From: Heloderma charlesbogerti
Lineage: Eukaryota > Chordata > Lepidosauria > Squamata > Helodermatidae
Direction of reading: 5' to 3'
Length of the DNA stretch: 64,000 nt
Assembly: GCA_026122225.1 (NCBI GenBank)
Contig: JANEZZ010001958.1
Span: 186,001 to 250,000, forward strand
Shown here: positions 33,129-44,188 of the stretch, piece by piece
Layout: every line of letters begins with the position of its first letter
Numbering within the stretch: the stretch's first letter is position 1
Position numbers and translations under genes: made by a program
Notes under the pieces: model-generated
Databases searched by the model: none
What the model was told of the DNA's origin: nothing
Seen by the model: only the letters and a program-made list of their open reading frames with translations

Positions 33129-33697
33129 TCATGTAGTAAATAACATATTTCTATTTGATCTGCAAAGGGGCCTGTGGGAAGTTCTTCTGCGCAGGTAGGG
33201 GGAGTTTCACAAGCTCTAGGCTTGTGACTCCTGTGGCAGCTAGGACGGGCAAAACAGGAAAGTAGGGATGGTGTGCATGCAGAGGCACCTTATGGTGACA
33301 GGTGACGCCTGAGGCCCCCCAAACGGGTTGTGTGGCTCGGTGCGGGGATAAGGGTTGCCTGGGAGACAACCCTACTCACTCACCCAGGTGTTGTGCGGCA
33401 CCGGGTTGGGGGTGACACCGGAAGGTCTACCTCCCCCAGAAGGGGCAGTCTGGAGGGATGGCGAGATCACCGCCACCCCTCAGGCTGGGTGTGTTTTCGC
33501 CCAAGAAGTGCCAACTAGCTGCTGTCACGGTTAGATGCCTGTCCTAGTTACCCCTTTGCAGGTATTTCAATAAATGTGGCCCAATTTTCAACCCAAGCTT
33601 GTTGTCTGCGTCTTCTTTAACCCATCTCTGCTCGCAAGATACAGAGCACAAACTGGACACAGCCTTCTGCTAGGAGCTCCCTTTCAAAAATGAACAA

Positions 33698-34153
33698 CAG
33701 GGATGTCTGTCACTGGGGAATCCTGTTCTATTTTGGCTCAGTGGGGTTCCGCAGTGTGTACAACTAGCTTTGCATTTGCAAGCTGAGTCGTGGGTCGTTC
33801 CCTAAATCGTAGGAACGTTTTAAGGCTTGGGGTTTGGGGGGGGGAGATCCTGCAATTTGTGCAAATTTCTGAGCAGTGTGTGCAAATGATGACCGCATTT
33901 GTGCAAATTACAGCTGAATCTATGCACATTACACAAATTCAACTGTAACTTGTGCAAATTCAGCCATAATTTGTGCAAATTGGTCAGGAACCTTCCTGAA
34001 AAAGGCACAAAATTCCGGGAAAATCTGTGAACGGGCCATACTCACTGCAGATCAAGTTGGGTGCCGCAGCAAGAACCAAAGCAAAGTCAGGGGACCAAGC
34101 CTAGGAAAACTAATTGAACTCCATCCCCCATACAGATTTCTCTAACACCCCTA
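33698..34153. mobile_element. GCAAATT-palindrome hAT-like element (456 bp)
   Basis: Starts cagggatgtctgtcac, ends tctctaacaccccta. Flanks 33690-33697 (atgaacaa) and 34154-34161 (ataaataa) agree at 6/8. The core 33848-33985 has alternating tttgtgcaaatt and acaaatt modules. Most complete of the three family members here. Confidence 0.7.
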
Positions 34154-34202
34154 ATAAATAATAGCCTGCTACATTCCCTGTAGAGCAGGAGTTTAAACCC
34201 TA

Positions 34203-34385
34203 AGGCCAATGTGGTGTACTGGTTACAATGGTTAGAAGCTAACTAGGTGACTTTGGGTAGTAACTGACTCTCAGTCCAACCAAACTCACAGGGTTGTTGT
34301 GAGGATAAAATGGACAGGAGACAGATCATATACATTGTCTTGGCTTCTTTAAAGGGGAAAAAAAAGAATAAAAATAACAACAACT
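34203..34385 (+). mobile_element. Sauria-type SINE, internally deleted
   Basis: gccaatgtggtgtactgg head. The B-box region is missing (tggttagaagctaac joins the middle part), then ggtgactttgggta, actcacagggttgttgtgag and an A-rich tail with aataaaaataacaac. Confidence 0.8.
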
Positions 34386-34938
34386 TGTTATTTGTTACAG
34401 CCTGGTCTCCTCCTGTCCTTGTGTGGAACAACATGACATATCCGGCTAGCAACATGTACAGAATTGTGATCTTTGAGTGCCATTAAAAGTCATCATTAGC
34501 GTTCCAGTATTTATCACGGTAACCTTTTTATGCTCTTTAACTGGTCATCTTGGCTGTGTAAAACTAGGTTGCTGTCTCGTTAGACATGACTTTTTGCTTT
34601 CGGCAGCTGTGCACTGTAAAAAAAAAATAAAAAAATCTATGAACCTTTTGGTTATTTCGTGGGAACACTTCTATGCGGTTAGCATGACCAGAACTCTGTG
34701 TTTGCTGCCTCCTCTAAGTGTCCCTTTTTGCTGAGAAAACTGTCATAACAACTTGAATTTAAAATGCAGACAGGCTGAGGGATAAAAGCCTCCTGAGAAT
34801 GGATGGACCAGGAGAAGTGCTACTGGTGGAGTGGGGGGGACGTTAATAGCATGGAGCAATGTCAGATCTTTTATTCCCGAAACATGGGGCCATCCATTTC
34901 AAATGGAAAGCTGACATTTTTAGCTCCGTTCACAAGCT

Positions 34939-34940
<2 letters not shown>
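34386..34940. other. gene-free stretch
   Basis: No gene and no recognised repeat. A poly-A run at 34617-34637. Confidence 0.35.
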
Positions 34941-34991
<51 letters not shown>

Positions 34992-35022
34992 GTGTGTGTG
35001 TGTGTGTGTATGTGTGTGTGTA
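34941..35022. repeat. (TA)n-(TG)n compound microsatellite
   Basis: About 23 ta units followed by about 15 tg units with one ta interruption. Confidence 0.95.
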
Positions 35023-35394
35023 AAACAACTCCCTTTGATACCAACAGTTCTTGTTGCTGATAGACTGAATAGATTCAGTGAGATTTGTGAGACAAATGCT
35101 ATGTGCTCCTTGGTAGGGCTACCATTAGACTGAGTGTGGTAGCCATATTAGGCATTGGATGCTGAAGGACACGGTAGTGGCGGCAGCCCTACTGCCATTT
35201 CACCTGGACCCCCTCAGCTAGCCTGCTGCCTCAGGCATGGTGTGGGATTCTGTCCCATTGCCAGTGCTGAAGTACAGCTGTCCTTTGTACGTGGAAGGAG
35301 GGTGCACCATCTTATCCTTTGCATTAGGCAGCAAAATGTTTTGGGCCAGACTGGCCCCTTGGTTACCCTTGGGCAGCATCCGATGTGGCAATTG

Positions 35395-35756
35395 TGCTAT
35401 CAGGGTTGTATCTGAGCCCATAGAGTCCCAAAGCAGCTCTGATTCTGAGGAGGAGATACAATTTGTGGGAAGGGAACTCTCTCAGACTTCAGAGACGCAG
35501 CTGGAGGGGGACCCCCACCCCTGCTCACATTCCTGGGAGCGACAGTGACCCAGGCATGGAATGGGAGGGACAACTTGAGCTTTTAGATGAGAGGCGCAGG
35601 CACAAATGAGAGGTTGCAGGAGCCGAGCTTAGCCCTATTGGCTCGATGTCAACAGCTGTGCCCTGAGGCCCCATGGGAGAGGGGGAGATCTTCCCCTCCC
35701 ACCCCGTAAGTTCAGAGAGTTGCTGCATTTTTCCCAAATGGAGACTAACTGATGTC
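35395..35756 (+). repeat. coding-like interspersed repeat, copy 1 (no insertion)
   Basis: The frame around 35416-35548 encodes EPIESQSSSDSEEEIQFVG, an acidic serine-rich stretch. The same order of nucleotide blocks occurs at 50538-50908 and continues after 51882, where copy 2 is interrupted. Here the join aaatggagac-taactg (35736-35750) is uninterrupted. Probably the relic of an autonomous transposable element ORF; family unknown. Confidence 0.6.
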
Positions 35757-35760
35757 CGAA

Positions 35761-36580
35761 CCCTTAGAACACCCTAGGTTGGCTGTTCCTTTGTAGTTCC
35801 TCTGAGTCTCAGGCAGTTAGCATCTGTATGCTTCATTAGGTTGAATGGAATTAAAGCCTTTGGAAGCAGCCCTTTTGTCTGAGTGTTGATTCTGGCTATT
35901 GGAGGATTCAGTAGGCAACGGGGGCGCCCTGACATATGCAAGTGGCCCCTCCCACTTGTTCCCTTGCTCAGGCATGACCCACTGCTCATGCAATGGAGAT
36001 TTAATGCTTCCCATAGGAGCAGAAACATTCATTTCTGGATTAGGACAGCATGGCAGAGCTTCCTTATGTGAGCTCTGCTGACCTACCTCATTCCAGAAAG
36101 AAGTGTTTCCACTCATTTCCAGTTGCTCCTGGAAACACTAAATCTCTGTTGTGCAAGTGGTGGTTCCCGCTTGCACAATGGAATCAGTGGGGCCACAATG
36201 GAATCTGTGGGGCACAGCACTAAATTGGTTACTGCTCATTATCTCTAAGACTGCATACCTACCACTGAGCAAGGATGAAAAATAACTGTCTGTAACATGG
36301 ATCCCCAACATTTATGGGTCAATAGGTCGATTTAGAAATTCAACACAGTCATGTTAGTTCTGTCACAAAATGGCGACCATAGTGGACATGACCAGTCACA
36401 AAGCATTCCTTTCCCAGAAGGCCAACTAGTGAGACTAAAAGAAAATTCACTTGCCCAAGAGGCTAAGAACAAGGCAGAAGTAGGCTCTGAGCTCCAAAAC
36501 ACAAGACTGCTCTGTTGAACCCAGCTAAAGATGGCACTGGAGGGGAGCCCTTAGCTTTGCAGTATACCAGCCTCCCGGTC
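35761..36580. other. gene-free stretch
   Basis: No supported coding frame. A local duplication ggggccacaatggaatc / ggcacag occurs at 36188-36220. Otherwise nothing recognised. Confidence 0.35.
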
Positions 36581-36581
36581 A

Positions 36582-36640
<59 letters not shown>
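36581..36640. repeat. (AAT)n microsatellite
   Basis: Twenty aat units, ending one base before the target octamer of the next element. Confidence 0.95.
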
Positions 36641-36642
<2 letters not shown>

Positions 36643-36646
36643 GAAT

Positions 36647-37602
36647 TAGGGATGTACAAAAGGCACTTACCTTTCGCGGATTATGTTTATGGTTGGGGGG
36701 GAGGCGTTCCGTCCCTCCCCCCGGAATCCTCACCGGGGGGGGAGGTGCTCCGTTCCTCCCCCCCCCAGAATCCTGGCTGGCTGTCTGTGCTCTGCAGGGA
36801 TTCCGCGGAGCCGCCGCCCGGCTCCGCCAGCAGCCGGACATTCAGCCGCTGGCTATCAGGGACGCAAATGGCGGCGGCTGTAGCCGCCGCCGTTTGTGTC
36901 CCTGCAGTCAGCCATGATAGGCTACGTAAATGTTTACGTAGCCTATCATGGCTGACTTAAAACAAACAAACGCGCGTACACAAATGGCGGCAGCCACGGC
37001 CGCCACCATTTGCGTTCCTTATTTTGGCACATCTTAGTCTATGTAAACATTTATGTAGACTAAGACGGCGAAAATAAGGGGAACGCAAGTAGTGTAGATG
37101 CTACGCTATTTGCGTTCCCCTTATTTTCGCCATCTTAGTCTACGTAAATGTTTACATAGACTAAGACGTGCCAAAATAAGGAACGCAAATGGCGGCGGCC
37201 ATGGCCGCCGCCATTTGCGTACGCACGGGGGTATTTTGTTTTTTTTTTTAAAGTCAGCCGTGATAGGCTACGTAAACATTTATGTAGCCTATCACATTTC
37301 TTTTTTAAAACCTAGCCATGATCGGCTATGTAAATCATTATGTAGCCTATCATGTTTTTTGTGTTTTTTTTTAAACTGGAAATGGCGGTGGCGGCGGCCG
37401 GTCGGAAGACCAGCCGCCGCTGCCGCCGAAGCTCTGCCGGAGCCACCGCCGGAGCTACCGCCACCATGAATATCCGCCCAAGGAAAGTCTCATCCCGGGG
37501 GTGGCGGGGGGTGGCAGGCCATTCCACCACTGATTTTGGGGGGCTGAATGTGCTGGCATTTGGCCTCCCCGAGATTCGTGGCAGAATTTTCGTACATCCC
37601 TA
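36647..37602 (-). mobile_element. full TACGTA-hairpin hAT-like element (956 bp)
   Basis: Same length and module order as 22155-23110. Left tagggatgtacaaaagg, right aattttcgtacatcccta. Flanks 36639-36646 and 37603-37610 are identical (aatggaat). Hairpins near 36916, 37033, 37135, 37260 and 37318. CGCAAATGGCGGC pairs at 36862-36898 and 37184-37220. Left donor AGGTAAGT on the minus strand at 36665-36672; the right one reads AGGAAAGT. Confidence 0.97.
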
Positions 37603-37694
37603 AATGGAATAAAAATCAGGAAAGGTAGGGAGCCTGGTGGGCCTCAAGGAAGGTGTGTGAAGGCACATTGTTGCCCACGGCCACCAAGTTGCAT

Positions 37695-38392
37695 TAGGGA
37701 TGGACGAAAGTCCCTTACCTGGTCCTGCAGCTTGCTTCGAGGTGGGAGGGAGGTGCTCCGTCCCTCCCCCCGAAATTCTGGGCAGGGGGGAGGTGCCCCA
37801 TCCCTCCCTGCTGAAATTCTGGCCGGGGGGGAGGCACCCTGTCCCTCCGGCTGTGAAACCTCTTCTCCTGCCGGGATGCAAATGGCGGCGGCCGTAGCTG
37901 CCGCCATTTGCGTCCCTGCAGTCAGCCGTGATAGGCTACATAAATGTTTACATACGCTATCACGGCTGACTTCGGGGGGGAAAAAAAGTGTGTACGCAAA
38001 TGGCGGCGTCCATGGGCGCCGCCATTTGTGTACATGCTTCCCCCCCCAAAGTCAGCCATGATAGGCTACGTAAAGATTTACGTAGCCTATCATGGTGTTT
38101 TTTGAAAATCTAGCCGTGATAGGCTACATAAATCTTTACGTAGCCTATCACGTTTGTTGTTGTTGTTGTTGTTTTTACTTGGAAATGGTGGTGGCGGCAG
38201 CCGGTCAGAACACCGGCCGCCACCACCGCTGAACCACCGCCAGGAGCCACTGCCGCCAGGGACATTCGACCAAGGTAAGTCCCATCCCGGGGGGGGCAGG
38301 GGGGTGGACCGTTTCTCCACCAATTTCTGGGGGCTGAATGCGTTGGCGTTTGGCCTCCCAGAGATTCATGGAGAAATTCTCTGACATCCGTA
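37695..38392 (-). mobile_element. TACGTA-hairpin element (about 698 bp), flanks unmatched
   Basis: D-end left (tagggatggacgaaagtcc), N-end right (ttctctgacatccgta). Three hairpins near 37926, 38066 and 38115. A CAAATGGCGGC pair at 37877-37912 and a second at 37996-38030. Flanks agttgcat and ttggatat differ, so the two ends may come from different insertions or the right flank is rearranged. Plus donor aggtaagt near 38274. Confidence 0.78.
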
Positions 38393-38908
38393 TTGGATAT
38401 GCCAGATCTAGAATGATAGCCTTTCAAGTAATATGCATAATAAAGCTGAATAAAAACTTGGAGTATTGGTGCTGGGCCAAAGGTACGCCATGGAGCCAGC
38501 AGGAAGGAATTGGGAATGAGAATGCAAAATGCACAAAGTAAACACAATAGATACTGTTGTCACTTTGGTCAAGTCCAAACCTGACTTGGAAGGGGTGGTG
38601 ATGCTGGTGCCTCGTTGGGGCTCAAAGCCTGGTGAGAAATCACTGGCTGCCCCCCATCCCAAATGCAATGCCTGCCATGGCTCAATGCGCACTGACTAGG
38701 CAAGCGTGTGGGCATCAGCTCCCTCATCAAGCATCATTTGCCACTCAAATGGCTGGTTGTTCTTTTCTGTTAGTTTCCCATCTATGCAAATGGGGGCCTT
38801 TAAAGGGCCATGTCCGCAACATTACAGGCATAAACGTATTCGAGGACTTCTATATTCAACTATGGTTCCTCCTCAACAAGCACAATGGAAATCTATATAC
38901 TGTATGGG

Positions 38909-39338
38909 TAGGGATGCTGGAGGAATTCAAGACAGACCTTAGAAAGGTAGGATTTCTAAGAATCCGACCTCAGGAATCTGCTGCAGAGCAACCCCCTCAG
39001 GCTGCATGGAGTCTGTGGAGTTTTGGATTTTTTTTTAACTTTCCCCAAATTTACGTATATTTATTCGTAGGAAAATACACATGTTCCTGCTGAGGAAAAC
39101 TTGATTTTGCTTGGAGAAAGACAGCCGCAAATGGCATAGTGGACGCCACTTATGCCACTTAAATAGAGCTGTAAATGGCTGTGATTGCCATATCAGCTAG
39201 GGATCCAGAGCAGGAGTGCCGGTCTGCAGAATCCAGCAAATGCGGAGCTGCTCCGGAGGATTCTGGGGGGGAGGAATGGATTGCCTACCCCCCATGGAAC
39301 CCCCCCAGAACGAAAGGTAGGGGTTCCGTACATCCCTA
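38909..39338. mobile_element. low-copy sister element lacking TACGTA arrays
   Basis: Starts tagggatgctggaggaatt, ends gttccgtacatcccta. The interior has ggtaggatttctaagaatcc near the left and gaggattctgggggggagg near the right. One ttacgtatatttattcgta pseudo-hairpin near 39051. Flanks tgtatggg and aacgtgtg do not match. Confidence 0.6.
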
Positions 39339-39364
39339 AACGTGTGTAGGAGTACACATAGTCC

Positions 39365-40225
39365 TAGCGATGGACGAAAGTCCCTTACCTGTCCTCGAAG
39401 CTTGCTTCGCCATGGGGGGGAGGCGCTTCGCTTCTCCCCCCAAAGTTCATGCGAGGGGGGTGAGGTGCCCCGCCTCACCCGGCTGAATTTCAGGCCGGGC
39501 AGGAGGCGCCCCATCCCTCGCTGGCGAAATTCAGGCCGGGTAGAAGCCGCCATTTGGGAGCCTTATTTGGTTCCTGTAATCTACGTAAAGATTTACGTAG
39601 ACTACGGCGAAAATAAGGGCCTTATTTACGTAGACTACGGAGAAAATTAAGTCCCTTATAGGGAGCCGCCATTTGCATTCCTTATTTGGTCCCTGTAGTC
39701 TACGTAAAGATTTACGTAGACTACGGCGAAAATAAGGGCAATGCAAATAGCATTCCCTTATTTTCGCCGTAGTCTACGTAAATCTTTACGTAGACTACAG
39801 GGACCAAATAAGGAACACGAATGGCGGCTCCCTATGGGGGCCGCCATTTGCGTACGTGCTTTTTTTTTTTTCAAAGTCACCCGTGATAGGCTACGTGATG
39901 ATTAACGTAGCCTATCATGGCTGACTTTGGAGATCTAGCCATGATAGGCTATGTTAATCGTTACGTAGCCTATCACTTTTTTTTTTTTTTTACTGCTTTG
40001 TAATGGCGGCGGCGGCAGCCGGTCGAAAGACGGGCTGCCGCCCCCGCCCCTGACGAAGACCCGATGAACCGCCGCTGGGACCCGCCGCCGGGAGGGACAT
40101 TAGTGAAAGGTAAGTCCGATCCCGGGGGGGCGGGGGGGTGGAGAATTTCACTGCCGATTTCGGGGGGCCGAATGCGTTGGCACTTGGCCCCCCGAAGTTT
40201 CGGGGAGAAATTCTCCCCATCCCTA
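39365..40225 (-). mobile_element. full TACGTA-hairpin hAT-like element (861 bp)
   Basis: Left tagcgatggacgaaagtcc, right attctccccatcccta. Flanks 39357-39364 and 40226-40233 are identical (catagtcc). Five full hairpins (39578, 39700, 39767, 39888, 39944) and one orphan half-hairpin at 39623-39640. The half suggests local slippage or deletion within the array. Plus donor AGGTAAGT at 40108-40115; minus donor AGGTAAGG near 39384. Confidence 0.96.
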
Positions 40226-40467
40226 CATAGTCCACATTTCCAAAAACAGTGGGCAAAGGATTACACACATTAACAGCTATTATTTAAATAATACAATACT
40301 ACACTGTGTGTTGCAAAGCAAGCAAGCCCAATATGAGGCCTCTTCAGGGTCTTGGCAGAGGCAGAGGTGGGTGAGGTGCTGAAGTGACCTCCTACCAGGG
40401 TTGCTGTTGCTTCCTGCCTCTGTCAGTCCAGCAGACAACTGTCATTGCTTTTCATTCAAGTCAATGT

Positions 40468-40711
40468 GCCAGTGTGGTGTAGTTGCTAGAATGCTGACTG
40501 GGAGCTGGGGGATCCAAGTTCTAGTCCCCACTTGGCCATGGAAGCTCACTGGGTGTCTCTGGGCCAGCCACAGACTCTCAGCCCAACCTACCTCACAGGG
40601 TTGTTGTTGTGAGGATAAAATGGAGAAGAGGAGGATTATGTATGCTGCCTTGAGATCCTTAAGGAGGGAAAAAGGCCGGATATGAATGTAATAAACAAAC
40701 AAACAAACAAA
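40468..40711 (+). mobile_element. full-length Sauria-type SINE
   Basis: gccagtgtggtgtagttgc, B box agttctagtcc, conserved middle, cctcacagggttgttgttgt, then gctgccttgagatccttaag and a (AAAC)n tail. Least diverged with the 10885 copy. Confidence 0.9.
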
Positions 40712-40946
40712 CTGCCTGCTTGGCAGGGTTGCAGTTTTTGTTTGCTTCCTGCCTACCAGCCAGTGTTTTCCTGGGCAATTCAGCCAAACAGACCCTGAGG
40801 ATATTGACTGTGAATAGGAAAGTAGTACTATTTGCACGTCAAAGAAACCTGCAGCAGAGTTTAGGGATAGTGACCTCCTCACTACTTCAACACCTAACTT
40901 GATTATCCCATTATTAACTTTGGGTTGAGTTTCTGAGAGCAGCACA

Positions 40947-41215
40947 TTTTACCTGAGCCTTGCACAAAACCTAGTGAGCCAAACTGTCTGAAATATGGCA
41001 GGTGGGATGCCCTCCAGGGGGGCTGAGAGGGGCCCAGATTTCAAGCACTTCTGTGGAAACAGTGAAAAGTTACAGTTATTTGCTCTGAGAGTTTTTGTGG
41101 GGAAAATCAAATTTTACCTGTGCCTAGCACAAAGACCACTGGTCAAAACTGCCTGAACTTTGGCTGGTGTGATGCCCTCCAGAGGGGCCGAGAGGGACCC
41201 AGATGTCATGTATCT
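40947..41215. repeat. 165-bp tandem duplication
   Basis: gatgccctccag occurs at 41006 and 41171. The aligned context (ttttacctg..cc, gcacaaa, caaactgtctgaa / caaaactgcctgaa, ggctgagagggg / ggccgagaggga, cccagat) matches over about 90 bp, so one unit of an older repeat is duplicated with a 165-bp period. Confidence 0.75.
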
Positions 41216-41407
41216 ATCATAAAAACTGGAAAAAAAGTTATGGGCGTTTGTGTTTTCCCATGCAAGTCAAAAGGGAAAATGTGAAAAACAAGTGATTCAG
41301 ATGTCTAAATCTTGCTTTGGATCCAAATCCGAGTCGAAGCGGAGGGGGTTTGAATTGGTCTGAAGCAGAGCAGGGCTGTTTTGGAAAATCCAAAGCCGCA
41401 TCTGAAG

Positions 41408-42132
41408 TAGGGGTGTGTGAAACCCCACTTAACTGGCTCCGCCATGTTCCGCTGGGGGGGGAGGTGCTCCGTCCCTCCCCCGGAATCCTTGCGTCCCTGT
41501 ATTCAGCCATGATAGGCTACATAAAGACTTACGTAGCCTATCACGTCTGGGTTAAAACAAAAACAAAAAATGCATCCGCAAATGGCGGCGGCTATGGCTG
41601 CCGCCATTTGCATTCCTTATTTTTGGCCATCTTAGTCTACGTAAATATTTATGTAGACTAAGATGGCGAAAATAAGGGGGAACGCAAATAGCATAATGGG
41701 CGCTATTTGCGTTCCCCTTTATTTTCACCATCTTAGTCTACGGAAATATTTACATAGACTAAGACAGCCAAAAATAAGGAACGCAAATGGTGGCGGCCGT
41801 AGCTCCTGCCATTTGCGTATGCGTTTTTTTTTAAAAAAACCCGACGTGACAGGCTACGTAAGTGTTTATGTAGCCTATCATGAATGGGGGGGGAACACAA
41901 CAGACTGCAAATGGCGGCAGCGGTGGTAGCCGTTCGGAAGACCAGCTGCCGCTGCCACCGAAGCTGCCGCTGGGGCCGCCACTGTCTGGAACATCCGCCC
42001 CAGGTAAGTCTCATCCCGGGGGGGATCTATGGGGCGGCGGTTGACAGGCCGTTCTGCCACGGATTTCAGGGGGCCGAATGCACTGGCATTCGGCCTCACC
42101 GAGATCCATGGCGGAATTCTCTGACATCCCTA
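41408..42132 (-). mobile_element. TACGTA-hairpin hAT-like element (725 bp)
   Basis: Left taggggtgtgtgaaacc (diverged D-end), right attctctgacatcccta. Flanks 41400-41407 and 42133-42140 are identical (atctgaag). Hairpins near 41506, 41635, 41735 and 41848. Inserted in an older sequence that ends ggtccatgcacagcccta at about 42151-42168, itself like the right end of another hAT-type element. Plus donor aggtaagt near 42003. Confidence 0.95.
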
Positions 42133-42168
42133 ATCTGAAGTGGAGCGGGGGGTCCATGCACAGCCCTA

Positions 42169-42619
42169 GAATTTACTTTTAATGGAGCCTGGGTCACAGA
42201 AGAGCAATTATGCTTGAAACCATGGTGGGTATGGCCTTATTGAAAATACACTTTCAGGTCAGTTTCTTTTACTTATCTAATTTATCAACAGTTTTGGTCT
42301 AGTAGTTTCAATAACTGTATTAGCATAATACCTGGGTATGTAATTGCTTTTTGATTTCTTCCATTCTAATCTCAATGGCAGCCTATTAACTTGGTACAAA
42401 GGTCATATTTGTGTCTCCTCAAAGATGGTGAGGTGTGTGTGTGTGTGTGTATAGTAGTAGTAGTAGGGAAGTTATACTGATTTTCATATTTCTATAAGGC
42501 CGGCATTAGGGATTCATAGAAATGTTGACACTGCAGTAGTTGGAAGGACTGTCTTCTCCCACACCAGCCTGTGCACACGCTGAGGTCATCAACAGAAGCT
42601 CTTCTCACTTGTCCGCTCT
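42169..42619. other. gene-free stretch with (TG)n-(TAG)n at 42435-42467
   Basis: A compound microsatellite; otherwise nothing recognised. Confidence 0.4.
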
Positions 42620-42945
42620 AAAGGGTGGTTAGGATGGAGAGGTGAAGAGGCCTAACCGGTGGTCCCACACCTCTGGAATCAGCTTCCATGATGAGATTGC
42701 TGATCTTTTCTTTGCAGGACTTCAGGAAAGCTTGCAAGACCCACCTGTTTTTGCTGGCCTTCCTCTAATCACTGGGCTGTTGATTATGTTAGTAAGCTGT
42801 GTGTTGTTGTTCTTGTTGTTGTTGTTTAAATTTTAATTGGCAATCTTTTGTTTTTATGGATTTTTAATTGAATATATTATTTATTTATGTCTATTTATCT
42901 TGTATGCTGCCTTGAAAGAGTTCCAAGGTGGTCTATGAATAATTT
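42620..42945 (+). mobile_element. LINE 3' fragment (L2/CR1-like)
   Basis: ctggaatcagcttccatgat, gacttcaggaaagcttgcaa, acccacctgtttttgctgg, then ttgtatgctgccttgaaaga and ggtggtctatgaat. This follows the order of blocks seen in squamate L2/CR1 3' UTRs. A (GATA)n tail follows at 42950-42966. Confidence 0.55.
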
Positions 42946-42969
42946 CGGATAGATAGATAGATGATAGAC

Positions 42970-43175
42970 AGATGTTGGAGAAATCCATAACAGAATCAAA
43001 TGACTTTGGGTTTTTATGAATCTGAACCACAGATTCCACATGGACTGACTTTTCCCAAGTTGCACAGATTCTGCAGATTTGCAGACCATTAAAAAAAAAT
43101 CCTTAATTTTGCACAAATTTATTATACAAAATAGTAATATAAAAATAATATTAAACACACACACACACCCTAAAA
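42970..43175. mobile_element. truncated copy of the 19533-type element
   Basis: gttggagaaatccataacag, gaatctgaaccacagattcc, gacttttcccaagttgcac, then A/T runs and (CA)n at 43157-43169. It matches the left half of 19533-19957 but lacks TAGGGATG and the right end. Confidence 0.65.
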
Positions 43176-43377
43176 TGTGCATTTTCCCCATGGGCTAAAG
43201 TGTGAAAACCAAAATTCCATGGAAGGAGGGGGGGCATGCCTGCTGGTTCTTTCCCCATTGTCATGTCCTCATCTCCACTGGCTCTGCCCCCCACCATGTG
43301 CACATAGGGGGCATGTCTACAGAGGAGAATCACCCCCCATTTTATAACCTAGCATGATCAGGGTTCTAAATTACAGG

Positions 43378-43818
43378 TAGGGATGTGCAAACCCACCCGT
43401 CTCGGTTCTCCAGGTGCCCACCCAGCCCCTGCCCCTGCTCCCCTGGTCCCCAGACCATGCTCAAGCCCCTCCTGTGCTTGGTGAGCAGCCCACACTCACC
43501 CCGGTGGTCATGTTGAGCTCTGCAGTCAACATTTTTTTGAAAAATAAAATGTTGGTCGCAAAAATGTGCATATTTGTGTGAGTGCAAAAATGCACATTTT
43601 TCTGAATGCACATAGTTGTGTATGTGTGAAAATGCGCATTTTTGCAAAAATTCGCATTTTTGTGCACATACAAATATACACATTTGCAAAATGTGCATTT
43701 TTGCATATACAAATATGGTGCCATTGGGGGTGTGAGCTCGGCAAGCAGGGCTCGGAGGTGCAGACAGAGGGAGTTCTGCCAGATTCCTGGATGGAATTGA
43801 GCACTCGTGCCATCCCTA
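43378..43818. mobile_element. hAT-like element of the TGCATTTTTG-palindrome type (441 bp)
   Basis: Starts tagggatgtgcaaaccc, ends gcactcgtgccatcccta. Flanks 43370-43377 (attacagg) and 43819-43826 (attacacg) agree at 7/8. The core 43560-43720 repeats aaaatgcgcatttttgc and atatttgt / acaaatat in inverted order. Related to 60571-60960. Confidence 0.9.
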
Positions 43819-44188
43819 ATTACACGGAGGGGGACCTAAGTGCCTAGATCGGTCTCCCCTGTACTAGCATGCCCCTGATACATGGACAGCAGGGGGCATC
43901 CTCTCCCTTCAGGAGAATCATACCCAACCCAAACAGAGGTTCTGTCTCTCCCAAATCTACAGCCAAACACAGATGTACAAGAACTGTTTCTGTCCTTTTC
44001 TGGTGTTGGATCTGAGAATAAAGAAAAGCACTTGGAGCAACCAATGGCGGAAAGGTGTGGCCCAGGAAAGGGAGGATTCAGCATCCCTCTCCCACTCACT
44101 CCTTTAACAGTAAAAGAAGGAGGCATCCTGGCCCATGCCTTCCTGCCGTTCTTTGCTCCATACACTTTTCTTTGTTCCCAGATCCAGT

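Larger units (their letters stand above)
27430..33620 (+). mobile_element. decayed DIRS-like (tyrosine-recombinase) retroelement
   Basis: A GC-rich leader starts near 27430. Farther on come degraded reverse-transcriptase (30810-31240), recombinase-like (32330-32450) and SGNH-like (32640-33128) regions, then a polyadenylation signal aataaa at 33569-33574 and a tttcaacccaagcttgttgt terminus. All frames carry stops and frameshifts. No LTR of the usual gypsy/copia kind is seen. The order of domains fits DIRS elements known from reptiles; boundaries and the split-repeat termini were not resolved. Could instead be two overlapping relics. Confidence 0.55.

Noticed and set aside
37695..38392. 8-bp target duplication for this element
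   Set aside because: agttgcat and ttggatat do not match in any register, so none is claimed.
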